Below are positions 8,551-16,591 of a stretch of 64,000 bases of DNA, in pieces. This stretch comes from Salininema proteolyticum. GTDB taxonomy: Bacteria > Actinomycetota > Actinomycetes > Mycobacteriales > Micromonosporaceae. Positions within the stretch are counted from its first letter, which is position 1, and every line of letters starts with the position of its first letter. The notes under the pieces were generated by a model. The model did no database searches. It saw nothing but the letters and a program-made list of their open reading frames with translations, and was not told the origin of the DNA. The DNA lies in the NCBI RefSeq assembly GCF_042685645.1, contig NZ_JBHUNX010000001.1, positions 1,426,001-1,490,000 on the forward strand. Reading direction: 5' to 3'. Position numbers and translations under genes: made by a program.

Positions 8551-9404
8551 ACACTCTCAGAAGCCTCCCGGCGAGGTTCCACGCCGCTTCGGCGGTATTC
8601 CTCGCCATCGCCCTCGCCGGCCTGATCGGCCCTCTGGCGGCGTCCAGCGCCCCCACCGAACTGCTCGGAACCTCCTTCACCCCGCCCGGAGCCGACTTCC
8701 TGCTCGGCACCGACCACCTCGGACGGTCGATCGGGGTGCAACTGGTCCACGGCGTCCGCACCTCGCTCTATATCGGACTGCTGGCGGGCCTGACCGGGAC
8801 CGCCATCGGCGTCGTGGTCGGCACCGCCGCCGGCTACCGCGGCGGCGTCGTCGACGAACTGCTGATGGGGCTGACCAACATCATGATCACCGTCCCCTCT
8901 ATCATCGTGCTCCTGCTGTTGTCGATCAGCCTCGACACCCGGTCGGTCACCGTGATGGGACTGTGCATCGGAGCGGTCTCCTGGCCCTGGACGGCCCGAG
9001 CCGTCCGCGCCCAGATCACCAGCCTCCGCGAGCGCGAACACGTCGACATCGCCCGCCTCTCCGGCGAGCGCGCCGTCCGCGTCATCGGCGTCGAACTGCT
9101 GCCCTACATGCTCTCCTACATCGTGATGGCCTTCGTGATCCAGCTCTACGGGGCGATCCTGGCCGAGGCGGCCCTCAGCCTCCTCGGACTCGGCCCCACC
9201 GGGACCTCCTCCCTCGGCATGATGCTCCACTGGGCCATCGCCTGGGAGTCCGTCCGCGGCGGCCAGTGGTGGGTGTTCGCGACCCCGACACTGTTCATCA
9301 CCGCCATCACCTTTTCCCTCCTGCTGGTCCAGTCCAGCCTCGACTCCGTGTTCAACCCGAGACTCCGCAACCCGCGCCCGCGCGGACGGAAGGCGGCCGC
9401 ATGA
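8547..9404 (+). CDS. Opp-type ABC permease (DppC-like)
   Basis: Product of 285 aa. The TTG at 8547 overlaps the stop of the upstream permease and has a good AAAGGAGA site, so a TTG start is well supported. Features are an N-terminal helix, a LLGTDHLGRSIGVQLVHGVRTSL segment typical of DppC/OppC (the LGTDxxGRD motif, here with S for D), and an EAA-like loop in the LSGERAVRVIGVELLPY region, followed by AEAALSLLGLGPTG. It forms the permease heterodimer with the preceding gene product. Confidence 0.9.
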   Translation: MNTLRSLPARFHAASAVFLAIALAGLIGPLAASSAPTELLGTSFTPPGADFLLGTDHLGRSIGVQLVHGVRTSLYIGLLAGLTGTAIGVVVGTAAGYRGGVVDELLMGLTNIMITVPSIIVLLLLSISLDTRSVTVMGLCIGAVSWPWTARAVRAQITSLREREHVDIARLSGERAVRVIGVELLPYMLSYIVMAFVIQLYGAILAEAALSLLGLGPTGTSSLGMMLHWAIAWESVRGGQWWVFATPTLFITAITFSLLLVQSSLDSVFNPRLRNPRPRGRKAAA

Positions 9405-10390
9405 CACTCGCGAGCATCCGGGGCCTGGCGGCCCACTACGACACGGGCGAGGGCCGCCATCACGCCCTCGACGGCGTCGGACTCGACGTCGAACCCGGGC
9501 AGATCACCGGGATCGTGGGCGAGTCCGGCTGCGGCAAGTCCACACTGGCGTCCGTGCTGTCGCTCAACCCGAAGCCGTCCCTGCGAGTCGACGCGGGCGC
9601 CATGACCGTGGCCGGCACCGCGATCGACCTCACCGCCATCGAATCGCACCGGAGCCTGCGCGGAGGCACGGTCGCCCTTCTCCCGCAGGGGGCCCTCAAC
9701 GCGCTGAACCCGACTCGGCGCGTCGGCTCCGTGGCGCACGACATCCTCGCGGTGGGGGACAAGCGGATCAAACGCGCGGAGTCCGAGGCGCGCACCGCCG
9801 CCCGCCTCGCAGAGCTCGACCTTCCCTCCAGAGTCCTGCGCGCCTACCCGCACCAGCTCTCCGGAGGGATGCGGCAGCGGACGGTCGCGGCCCTGGCGAC
9901 GTTGCGCGATCCGCGCCTGCTGGTGGCCGACGAGCCCTCCTCGGCCCTCGACGTCTCCTCCCAACGCCTGCTGATGGGCCTGCTGCGCCGCCTGGTGTCC
10001 GAAGGACTGGTCGACGCGATCGTGCTCATCACCCACGACGTGGCGCTGCTGTCCGAACTGGCCGACCGCATCGCGGTCATGTACGCGGGCCGAGTCGTCG
10101 AACAGGCTCCCGCGCGGACCCTGGTGGACCGGCCCCGGCACCCGTACTCGAGGGCGCTGCTTGCCTCGGTGCTGGCGCCGGAGCCGGGGACACGGGGGCG
10201 CCGGCTGGCGGGGATCCCCGGATCGCCTCCGGACCTGCGCCTCCGCATTCCCGGGTGCCCCTTCGAGCCACGTTGCGCAGATGCGGTGGAGCGGTGCCGG
10301 ACGGAGCGGCCCCCGCGGTCCCGGTCCGAAGGGGCGGCCAGCGACTGTTGGCTGCACGCCCCGGCGAAGGAGGCCGCCGATGTCCGCTGA
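9401..10390 (+). CDS. ABC transporter ATPase (DppD/OppD-like)
   Basis: Product of 329 aa. Walker A GESGCGKST, signature LSGGMRQR and Walker B LLVADEPSSALD are all intact. The C terminus has the oligopeptide-transporter extension with a cysteine cluster (PGCPFEPRCADAVERC), which in OppD/DppF relatives can hold an iron-sulfur cluster. The ATG at 9401 overlaps the permease stop (ATGA). One of two non-identical ATPases energising the importer. Confidence 0.92.
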   Translation: MTLASIRGLAAHYDTGEGRHHALDGVGLDVEPGQITGIVGESGCGKSTLASVLSLNPKPSLRVDAGAMTVAGTAIDLTAIESHRSLRGGTVALLPQGALNALNPTRRVGSVAHDILAVGDKRIKRAESEARTAARLAELDLPSRVLRAYPHQLSGGMRQRTVAALATLRDPRLLVADEPSSALDVSSQRLLMGLLRRLVSEGLVDAIVLITHDVALLSELADRIAVMYAGRVVEQAPARTLVDRPRHPYSRALLASVLAPEPGTRGRRLAGIPGSPPDLRLRIPGCPFEPRCADAVERCRTERPPRSRSEGAASDCWLHAPAKEAADVR

Positions 10391-11171
10391 GAATCCGTTG
10401 CTGCGCGCCGAAGGTCTGACGAAGGTGTTCGGGAAGGGCCGGAACGCCGTCCGAGCCGTCGACGGCGTGGACCTCGCGATCGCGCCCGGCGAAGTGGTGG
10501 CCCTGGTGGGCCAGAGCGGATCGGGCAAGAGCACGCTCGGCCGCATGCTGCTGCGCCTGCTCGACCCAACCGAGGGCCGCGTCGCCTTCGAGGGCCGCGA
10601 CGTGACCGGCGTCCGCGGCGCGTCCCGGCGCGAGTACTGGCGCCACGTCCAGGCGGTGTTCCAGGATCCCTTCGCCGCCTTCCACCAGTACCGCCGAGTC
10701 GGATCCACCCTGGCGGCCGCGGGGCGGCTCCTCGGCCCCGGCGACCGTGCCGCCGACATCGCCGGGGCGCTCGAGGACGTGGGACTGGAGCCGGAGCGCA
10801 CCGTGTCCAAACGCCCCCACGAACTCTCCGGGGGACAGCTCCAGCGGGCCATGATCGCCCGGGCGCTGATGCTGCGGCCGCGCCTGCTGGTAGCCGACGA
10901 GGCCACGTCCATGCTGGACGCCTCGGTGCGCGTGACGGTCCTGAACCTCCTGGCGGACCTGCGGGACGAGCGGGACATGTCGGTGCTGTTCGTGACCCAC
11001 GACCTGGGGCAGGCGTACTACCTGGCCGACAGGATCCTGGTCATGTTCCGGGGCCGGATCGTGGAGTCCGGAACCGCCGAGCAGATCGTGGCCGAACCCC
11101 GGCACGACTACAGCCGCTCGCTGCTGGCGGACGTGCCGAAGCTCCATCCCCCGGAGGGAGCGAAAAATTAG
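10380..11171 (+). CDS. ABC transporter ATPase (DppF/OppF-like)
   Basis: Product of 263 aa, on the short side for OppF because the usual C-terminal cysteine extension is missing. Walker A GQSGSGKST, signature LSGGQLQR and Walker B LLVADEATSMLD are present, as is the Q-loop VFQDPFAAF. It overlaps the preceding ATPase gene by 11 bp. It is the last gene of the importer operon; the endoglucanase promoter follows immediately. Confidence 0.92.
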   Translation: MSAENPLLRAEGLTKVFGKGRNAVRAVDGVDLAIAPGEVVALVGQSGSGKSTLGRMLLRLLDPTEGRVAFEGRDVTGVRGASRREYWRHVQAVFQDPFAAFHQYRRVGSTLAAAGRLLGPGDRAADIAGALEDVGLEPERTVSKRPHELSGGQLQRAMIARALMLRPRLLVADEATSMLDASVRVTVLNLLADLRDERDMSVLFVTHDLGQAYYLADRILVMFRGRIVESGTAEQIVAEPRHDYSRSLLADVPKLHPPEGAKN

Positions 11172-11190
11172 AAAAATCGGCATGAATCGA

Positions 11191-11249
11191 TTGACTCTGC
11201 CGCTGGAGCCCTCTACTGTCATAAATAAATAGTCATACTATCTAACTAT
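11191..11249 (+). promoter_or_regulatory. Promoter and ROK operator upstream of the GH5 endoglucanase
   Basis: TTGACT (11191-11196) and TACTGT (11214-11219) are 17 bp apart. The operator at 11225-11249 reads ATAAATAG-N9-CTAACTAT, then TAA; its spacer matches the importer operator at 7 of 9 positions. The ribosome site AAAGGAGG follows directly. Confidence 0.75.
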
Positions 11250-11263
11250 TAAAGGAGGGTCCC

Positions 11264-12640
11264 ATGCACCCGTCCCGACGACCGAAACGGCTCGCAGGGT
11301 TGATGGCCGTGCTCGGCACGGCACTCGCGCTCGCGCTGCTCGGCCACGGCATCGCCGTGGGAGGAGTCCCCGACGACGAGCCCGCCACGGCGGCCGCCTC
11401 GCCGGTCGCAGAGCACGGCAGACTCGACGTCTGCGGCACCAAACTCTGCGACTCCGCCGGAACACCCGTGCAGTTGCGCGGCATGAGCACCCACGGCCTC
11501 CAGTGGTTCTCCCAGTGCGTCAACGACGCCTCGCTCGACGCCCTCGCCACCGACTGGCGCGCCGACATCGTGCGCCTGTCCATGTACATCCAGGAAGGGG
11601 GATACGAGGACGACCCCGCCGGATTCACCGAGCGGATGCACGGCCTGATCGACGACGCCACCGCCCGCGGCATGTACGTCATCGTCGACTGGCACATGCT
11701 AGACCCCGGCGACCCGCACTACAACCTCGAGGCCGCCAAGACGTTCTTCGGCGAGATCGCCGCCGAGCACGGCGGCCAGGACAATATCTTCTACGAGGTC
11801 GCCAACGAGCCCAACGGCGTCGAATGGCCGCGGATCAAGTCCTACCACGAGGAGATCATCCCCGTGATCCGGCGGCACGACTCCGACGGCGTCATCCTGC
11901 TCGGCACCGCCGACTGGTCGTCGCTCGGCGTCTCCGGCGGCTCCGACGAGCAGGAGGTCGTCGACGACCCGGTCGACGCCTCGAACATCATGTACACCTT
12001 CCACTTCTACGCCGCCTCCCACCGCGAGGAGTACCTCGGCGCGCTCTCCCGCGCGGCCGACAGCATCCCGGTGTTCGTCACCGAGTTCGGCACCCAGGAC
12101 TACGCCGGCGAAGGGGCGAACGACTTCGCCATGTCCCAGCGCTACCTCGACCTCATGGAGTCCGAGGACATCAGCTGGGTGAACTGGAACTTCTCCGACG
12201 ACCACCGCTCCGGCGCCGTGTTCGAGCCCGGAACCTGCCCGGACGGGCCCTACTCCGGCACCACCCGTCTGAAGGAGGCCGGCGAGTGGATCCGTGACCG
12301 CATCAGGGAGGACCGAGGCTCGGACGACCCGGGCGAACCGCCGACGGGCGAGTGCACGGCCGAGATCACCGTCGTGGACGAGTGGAGCTCCGGCTGGAGC
12401 GGCGACGTCTCCGTCACCGCCGGAGAGGACAACCTGACCGGCTGGACGGTCACCTGGGACTGGCCCGACGGGCAGGCGGTGTCCAGCCACTGGAACGCCG
12501 ACCTGTCCGAAAGCGGGTCGACCGTGACGGCTTCGGACGTCGGCTGGAACGGCGACATCGCCGCGGGCGAGACCGTCAACGCCTTCGGCTTCGTCGCCGA
12601 CGGCGACAGCGCGGCCCCGACCGTCGAGTGCGGCGCCTGA
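11264..12640 (+). CDS. Secreted GH5 endoglucanase with C-terminal CBM2
   Basis: Product of 458 aa. A long signal region (RPKRLAGLMAVLGTALALALLG) precedes a GH5 catalytic domain (about 50-345), which looks like subfamily 2. The acid/base glutamate is in YEVANEPNG (E182) and the nucleophile glutamate in FVTEFGTQDY (E274); LRGMSTHGLQWF and VDWHMLDPGD are typical active-site segments. After a short linker comes a carbohydrate-binding module of family 2 (about 358-458), bounded by the paired cysteines at ECTAEI and VECGA and with surface tryptophans. It would cut cellulose outside the cell and supply oligosaccharides to the neighbouring importer. ATG at 11264 has a strong AAAGGAGGGT site. It is under the ROK operator. 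Confidence 0.92.
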   Translation: MHPSRRPKRLAGLMAVLGTALALALLGHGIAVGGVPDDEPATAAASPVAEHGRLDVCGTKLCDSAGTPVQLRGMSTHGLQWFSQCVNDASLDALATDWRADIVRLSMYIQEGGYEDDPAGFTERMHGLIDDATARGMYVIVDWHMLDPGDPHYNLEAAKTFFGEIAAEHGGQDNIFYEVANEPNGVEWPRIKSYHEEIIPVIRRHDSDGVILLGTADWSSLGVSGGSDEQEVVDDPVDASNIMYTFHFYAASHREEYLGALSRAADSIPVFVTEFGTQDYAGEGANDFAMSQRYLDLMESEDISWVNWNFSDDHRSGAVFEPGTCPDGPYSGTTRLKEAGEWIRDRIREDRGSDDPGEPPTGECTAEITVVDEWSSGWSGDVSVTAGEDNLTGWTVTWDWPDGQAVSSHWNADLSESGSTVTASDVGWNGDIAAGETVNAFGFVADGDSAAPTVECGA

Positions 12641-12657
12641 TCCACTCCGCGACAAAG

Positions 12658-12694
12658 CAGGGCCCGCGCCGCTGAACCGGCGGCGCGGGCCCTG
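12658..12694. terminator. Bidirectional intrinsic terminator-like hairpin
   Basis: A perfect 15-bp stem (12658-12672 with 12680-12694) with a 7-nt loop sits between the convergent endoglucanase and membrane phosphoesterase genes. There is no long T tract on either side, as is usual in high-GC actinomycetes. Confidence 0.75.
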
Positions 12695-12697
12695 TCG

Positions 12698-14029
12698 TCA
12701 AGCTCCGGGCGACCGCAACGTGACCACGGCGATCTCCGGGGGAGCGCCGATCCGCAAGGGCGGTCCGCTGGTGCCCACACCGTTGGTCACGTACAGGCGG
12801 GTCCCGTCGTATCGATCGAGACCGTCGACCTGGATATTGGACATGGCGGCGGAGAAGTGGTTGGGCCACATCTGGCCGCCGTGGGAGTGGCCGGACAGCT
12901 GGAGGTCGACGCTCCAGTCCATCGCGTGCCGGACGATGTCGGGTTGGTGGGCGAGGAGGACGGAGGCGCGGTCGGGGTCCCTTCCGCCCAGGGCCCGCGA
13001 CAGGTCGGGACCGACCTCACCCTCGAGCTGCCGTTTCTGGACGGCGAGGTCGTTGACCCCGGCGAGGTCGAAGCCGGGCAGTTCGACCCGCTGATTGGGA
13101 AGCGGCATGACCCCGAGGTCCGCTACGCGGTCGATCCACTGCTGCGCACCCACATAGTGCTCGTGGTTGCCGGTGACGAAATAGGAGCCGTCGCGCGCGG
13201 CCAAGCCCGCCAACGGCTCAGTGGCCGATTCGAGCTGCTCGACGGAGTTGTTCACGAGGTCTCCGACCACGGCGATCATGTCCGGGGAGGTTCCGTTGAC
13301 CTGTTCCACGATCCGGCGGCAGAACTCCCGGCCGCGGAAGGCACCGAGCTCGAGGTCCCCGACGACGGCGATGCGGTAGCCGTCGGCGGAGGCGGGAAGA
13401 CGGTCGACCGGTATCTCGAGCGTTCTGACGCGCGGCTTCGACCAGGCCTCGTACGAACCGTACCCGACCGTCGCGGACGTCGCCCCCACCGTGCCGATGG
13501 CGATGGCGCGGGAGATGACGGTGCGACGCGGCAGTCCGGGCGGGGCCTCGGCTTCGGTCTCGGAGCCGGTACCGGGAGTGGAGGCCGATTCGGGGGCGGG
13601 TTCGCGATCCGCCTCGGCCGAGCTCGTGTCCGTGACGGTGTCTTTGTGCGCGCGTGCGGCTTCGGGCTCCGTCTCGGGTTGGGTCCGGGCGTTCGCCGGC
13701 TCCCGTCCGCCCCTTCGGTTCCACCACCATCGCAGCGGTTCGGCGAGCACCAGGAGTGCCAGCAGATAGATGACGAACCCGAACCACAGGTGGCCGGGCC
13801 AGCCGACGGCCTTCTGCAGCCACATCGGCGCCTCGGAGGGGACCAGCAGGCGTGCGGCCAGGCCCAGGATGAGGAGCAGCGCCAAAGCGGCGGTGGCGCA
13901 ACGCCGGGCCGCCGATCCCTTGGGGAGCGTCGTGGCGACCAGGCGGTGCCAGATGTAGAGGTGGAGAACGGCGAAACCGGCCGTCACGGCGGTGAGGCGG
14001 AGAATGAACCAGAAGTACTCGGAGGTCAA
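12698..14029 (-). CDS. Membrane-anchored calcineurin-like metallophosphoesterase with altered metal motif
   Basis: Product of 443 aa. Three N-terminal membrane helices (roughly 5-25, 45-65, 75-97) are followed by an acidic, low-complexity linker (about 105-165), a further hydrophobic segment and a YkuE-like phosphoesterase domain (about 205-440). Motifs seen are VVGDLELGAF, VVGDLVNNS, TGNHEHYVG, LLAHQPD and LSGHSHGGQ. In the first motif the family normally has D-x-H; here the histidine position is glutamate (GDLEL). The only start before the first helix is a TTG at 14029, with a TAGGTT element 5 nt upstream, so it may be leaderless. Relatives hydrolyse phospho-lipids or cell-wall-linked substrates; the substrate here is unknown. 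Confidence 0.8.
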   Translation of the reverse strand: MTSEYFWFILRLTAVTAGFAVLHLYIWHRLVATTLPKGSAARRCATAALALLLILGLAARLLVPSEAPMWLQKAVGWPGHLWFGFVIYLLALLVLAEPLRWWWNRRGGREPANARTQPETEPEAARAHKDTVTDTSSAEADREPAPESASTPGTGSETEAEAPPGLPRRTVISRAIAIGTVGATSATVGYGSYEAWSKPRVRTLEIPVDRLPASADGYRIAVVGDLELGAFRGREFCRRIVEQVNGTSPDMIAVVGDLVNNSVEQLESATEPLAGLAARDGSYFVTGNHEHYVGAQQWIDRVADLGVMPLPNQRVELPGFDLAGVNDLAVQKRQLEGEVGPDLSRALGGRDPDRASVLLAHQPDIVRHAMDWSVDLQLSGHSHGGQMWPNHFSAAMSNIQVDGLDRYDGTRLYVTNGVGTSGPPLRIGAPPEIAVVTLRSPGA

Positions 14030-14275
14030 GGGGGAACCTAGCGTCGGGGTCGGGATGCGTACTGACTATACCCGCCCTTGCGTTCCGGGTATCGTGGCGG
14101 AGACGGCGAATCGGGAACTCGGCGCCGTCGTGGAAGAGCTCTAGATGTTTTCGTCCACGTCGAACCGGGGGTTTCAGCATCTGCGGCTTACACCCCGTCT
14201 AGGCTGTGTTCGAGTCGGTCGAAACCGAACGACGGCTCATCGGCAAGCACGAAAATGGAAGTCGTAGGGAGCACC

Positions 14276-14665
14276 GTGACCGCAGCAGGACTCGTATTCG
14301 CGGGCATCGCCGCTTTGATCCACGTTTACATCTTCTACCTGGAGTCGTTGGCGTGGACCGGTGCCAAAGCCCGTTCGACGTTCGGCATCGCGACGGAGGA
14401 GGAAGCGGAGAAGACCAAGCCGCTGGCCTTCAACCAGGGATTCTACAACCTATTTCTGGCGATCATGGTCTTGTCGGGCATCGTCGTCCTGCTCTTCGCC
14501 TCCACGCCGGTCGGCGCGACGCTCGTCTTCGCGGGAGCCGGATCGATGGCGGCGGCCGGTTCGGTGCTGCTCTTTTCGTCACCGGACAAGGCCTCCGCGG
14601 CCCTCAAACAGCTCGTTCCGCCGCTGCTGGGCGTCGTTCTGCTCGCCGTCGCGCTTGCCTTCTGA
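14276..14665 (+). CDS. DUF1304 small membrane protein
   Basis: Product of 129 aa with four predicted membrane helices. The AALIHVYIFYLESLAW opening and the AFNQGFYNLFLAI helix match the DUF1304 family, whose function is unknown. GTG at 14276 is preferred over an ATG 21 bp upstream because AGGGAG precedes it. It stands alone between a divergent phosphoesterase and an acetyltransferase gene. Confidence 0.8.
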   Translation: MTAAGLVFAGIAALIHVYIFYLESLAWTGAKARSTFGIATEEEAEKTKPLAFNQGFYNLFLAIMVLSGIVVLLFASTPVGATLVFAGAGSMAAAGSVLLFSSPDKASAALKQLVPPLLGVVLLAVALAF

Positions 14666-14824
14666 CGGGGTTCCCAAGGCGGGGACCGGCCCGGGGCATC
14701 TCGCCAGTGGACTCGATGTACCTTGCGCCCTTGCGGAAAGCCGGCTCGACCGGATCGGTGGAACGTTCCAGAGGATTTTGGTAGCCTCACGCGGGTAAGG
14801 TTCCCCGAGCCGGCAAGGACCCCC

Positions 14825-15409
14825 GTGAAGCCGTTCCTTCCCCGCCGTGCCGTCGAGTCTGACCTGGAGGCCCTGTTCGCATTGCGACGTGAGGCCACCG
14901 CTTGGCTCGCGGAGTCCGGTGTAGACCAGTGGCCTCCCCGCATGTACGAATACGCGAAGGCTGACATCGGCTCTCATGTCCGATCCGGAGGCACGTACCT
15001 GTTCGCCACGACCGAGGGCGAACTGGCGGGTACGGTGTCGTTCGGCGGACCCGACAGGGACTATTGGCAGGAGTCCGACGGCCTCGAACACGGGGCCTTC
15101 GTCTATAAGATGATCGTCGCCCGCGCTTGGGCGGGCATCGGTCTGGGCGAGGCGATTCTGGATTGGGCCTGCGATCGCGCCCAGGCGGAGGGCAGGACAT
15201 GGGTGGGACTCGATTGCCGACGCGACAACAAGCGCCTGCACCGCTACTACACTGCCCGAGGATTCGATCCGGTGCGCTTGGCGCCGGCCGTGGAAGGGCG
15301 CTATTCGGGCGCGTTGTTCCGCCGCCCGGTGGAGTGGCGGTCGCGTCGGGAATCCGTTTCGATAACCCCGCAGAGAAACGGCGGTGTTCCTCGGACCGAC
15401 GTCCGCTGA
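14825..15409 (+). CDS. GNAT-family N-acetyltransferase
   Basis: Product of 194 aa. The GNAT fold is visible from the acetyl-CoA-binding stretch VARAWAGIGLGEAILDWACDRA (an Rx2GxG/A-like loop) followed by WVGLDCRRDNKRLHRYYTARGF, the usual beta5-alpha4 element. GTG at 14825 follows AAGGAC; an upstream ATG exists but gives a non-homologous extension. The acceptor substrate is not predictable. The last 20 or so residues are polar and probably disordered. Confidence 0.78.
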   Translation: MKPFLPRRAVESDLEALFALRREATAWLAESGVDQWPPRMYEYAKADIGSHVRSGGTYLFATTEGELAGTVSFGGPDRDYWQESDGLEHGAFVYKMIVARAWAGIGLGEAILDWACDRAQAEGRTWVGLDCRRDNKRLHRYYTARGFDPVRLAPAVEGRYSGALFRRPVEWRSRRESVSITPQRNGGVPRTDVR

Positions 15410-15569
15410 ACCAACGGTCCTCATTAGTGCCGGTTCCGTAGGCGGCGGTTGCGCCCGGTCAGCGGGTCATGATCGTATGATCCCGGGAACGGCGTGTTCC
15501 CGCGCCTCGGGAACGAACGGGGCATCTAGGCTGATGTCCGCCAGAGGAGCCGGACGATGGGAGGACTGT

Positions 15570-16526
15570 ATGCGACGTCGTGCGGCGTTGGCGATCGGCA
15601 TGGGCGCGGCCGTGGGGATCTCGAGTGCGGGCACGGTTCGCGCGTCAGAGGCCGCGGCGACGGTGGACTGGTTGCGGCAAGTGGCCGTGGAGGCCGACGA
15701 CCTTTTGACAGAGGCCCGGTACTCGGCCTTGAACCGCCGGGTTCCCGAACTTCTGCGTCGCATGGCGGGTTCGGCCCGATGGCGCGGAGTGTCCCGCGCG
15801 GAGATCGCCGGGACACGGTCGCGACTCATGTCGACGTGGGCGATGGGGCTCGTGCGCACAGGCGATCATGAGCGTGCACGGGAGGCGCTGAGCGCCGCTT
15901 GCGAAGAGGCCGCAGCGGCGTCGTCGCCCCTGTTGAGCGTGGAAGCCGACCGAGTGGAGGGCGTTATCGCCCGCCGCGGGGACATAGACGGAGCCGACGC
16001 CTGGTTCGTCGACGCGGCCGAACGGCTGGAATCCGAAACGGGGTCCGCGTCGAGGGCCGAACGGGAGGCGTCCGCACGCCTTTGGGTACAAGCCGGTTAT
16101 ACGGCGGCATTGTCCGGCGACCGTGGCCGGGCGTGGGATCACTACGAGACGGCCGTGGACCTGTGGCCCGGAGAGAGCGACACGGTATGGGTGCGGGATC
16201 TCGACTTCAGCGTGTACGCCGTCTCTCTCGCTCGGGCCGGCGGCGAACCCGATAGGAGCCTCGCACTGGCCGATGACGTCGATACCGACCGGATCCGCTC
16301 GGTTCATCAGCTGGGAATGTTCCGGAAGGACGAGGCGCTCGCGGCGTCCGAAACGGGCGACTCCGGGCGTGCGGTGGCGGCATTGGAGTCGATCGACCGG
16401 TTCGCACCCGAAATGCTGTGCCATCGCCCGTGGGTGGAGTCAGTGGTCGGGAAGGTGTTGTCTTCGCGGGAGGGCGGCCGGTCACGAGTCGTCCGGCGCC
16501 TGTCCCGCGATCGCGGGCCGGCGTGA
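15570..16526 (+). CDS. TPR-like protein resembling the C-terminal half of actinobacterial XRE regulators
   Basis: Product of 318 aa, alpha-helical throughout, with TPR-like repeats (for example ARLWVQAGYTAALSGDRGRAWDHYETAV and DEALAASETGDSGRAVAALE). The MRRRAALAIGMGAAVGISSAG start resembles the short link that follows the DNA-binding domain in many actinobacterial XRE-TPR regulators, but no helix-turn-helix is encoded here or just upstream. GGGAGGACTGT precedes the ATG at 15570. The hydrophobic start could also be a signal peptide. Function unknown; a stand-alone protein-binding TPR module is the most that can be said. Confidence 0.6.
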   Translation: MRRRAALAIGMGAAVGISSAGTVRASEAAATVDWLRQVAVEADDLLTEARYSALNRRVPELLRRMAGSARWRGVSRAEIAGTRSRLMSTWAMGLVRTGDHERAREALSAACEEAAAASSPLLSVEADRVEGVIARRGDIDGADAWFVDAAERLESETGSASRAEREASARLWVQAGYTAALSGDRGRAWDHYETAVDLWPGESDTVWVRDLDFSVYAVSLARAGGEPDRSLALADDVDTDRIRSVHQLGMFRKDEALAASETGDSGRAVAALESIDRFAPEMLCHRPWVESVVGKVLSSREGGRSRVVRRLSRDRGPA

Positions 16527-16591
16527 AGCCGACCGCGAAACTCCCCTGTGACAGTGCACAGTGATCCGTCGCGGAAGCCTTATCGGCCGGC

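Noticed and set aside
15384..15569. Upstream extension of the TPR protein
   Set aside because: The extension is unrelated to the family, overlaps the acetyltransferase gene end and lacks a ribosome site, whereas GGGAGG precedes the ATG at 15570.
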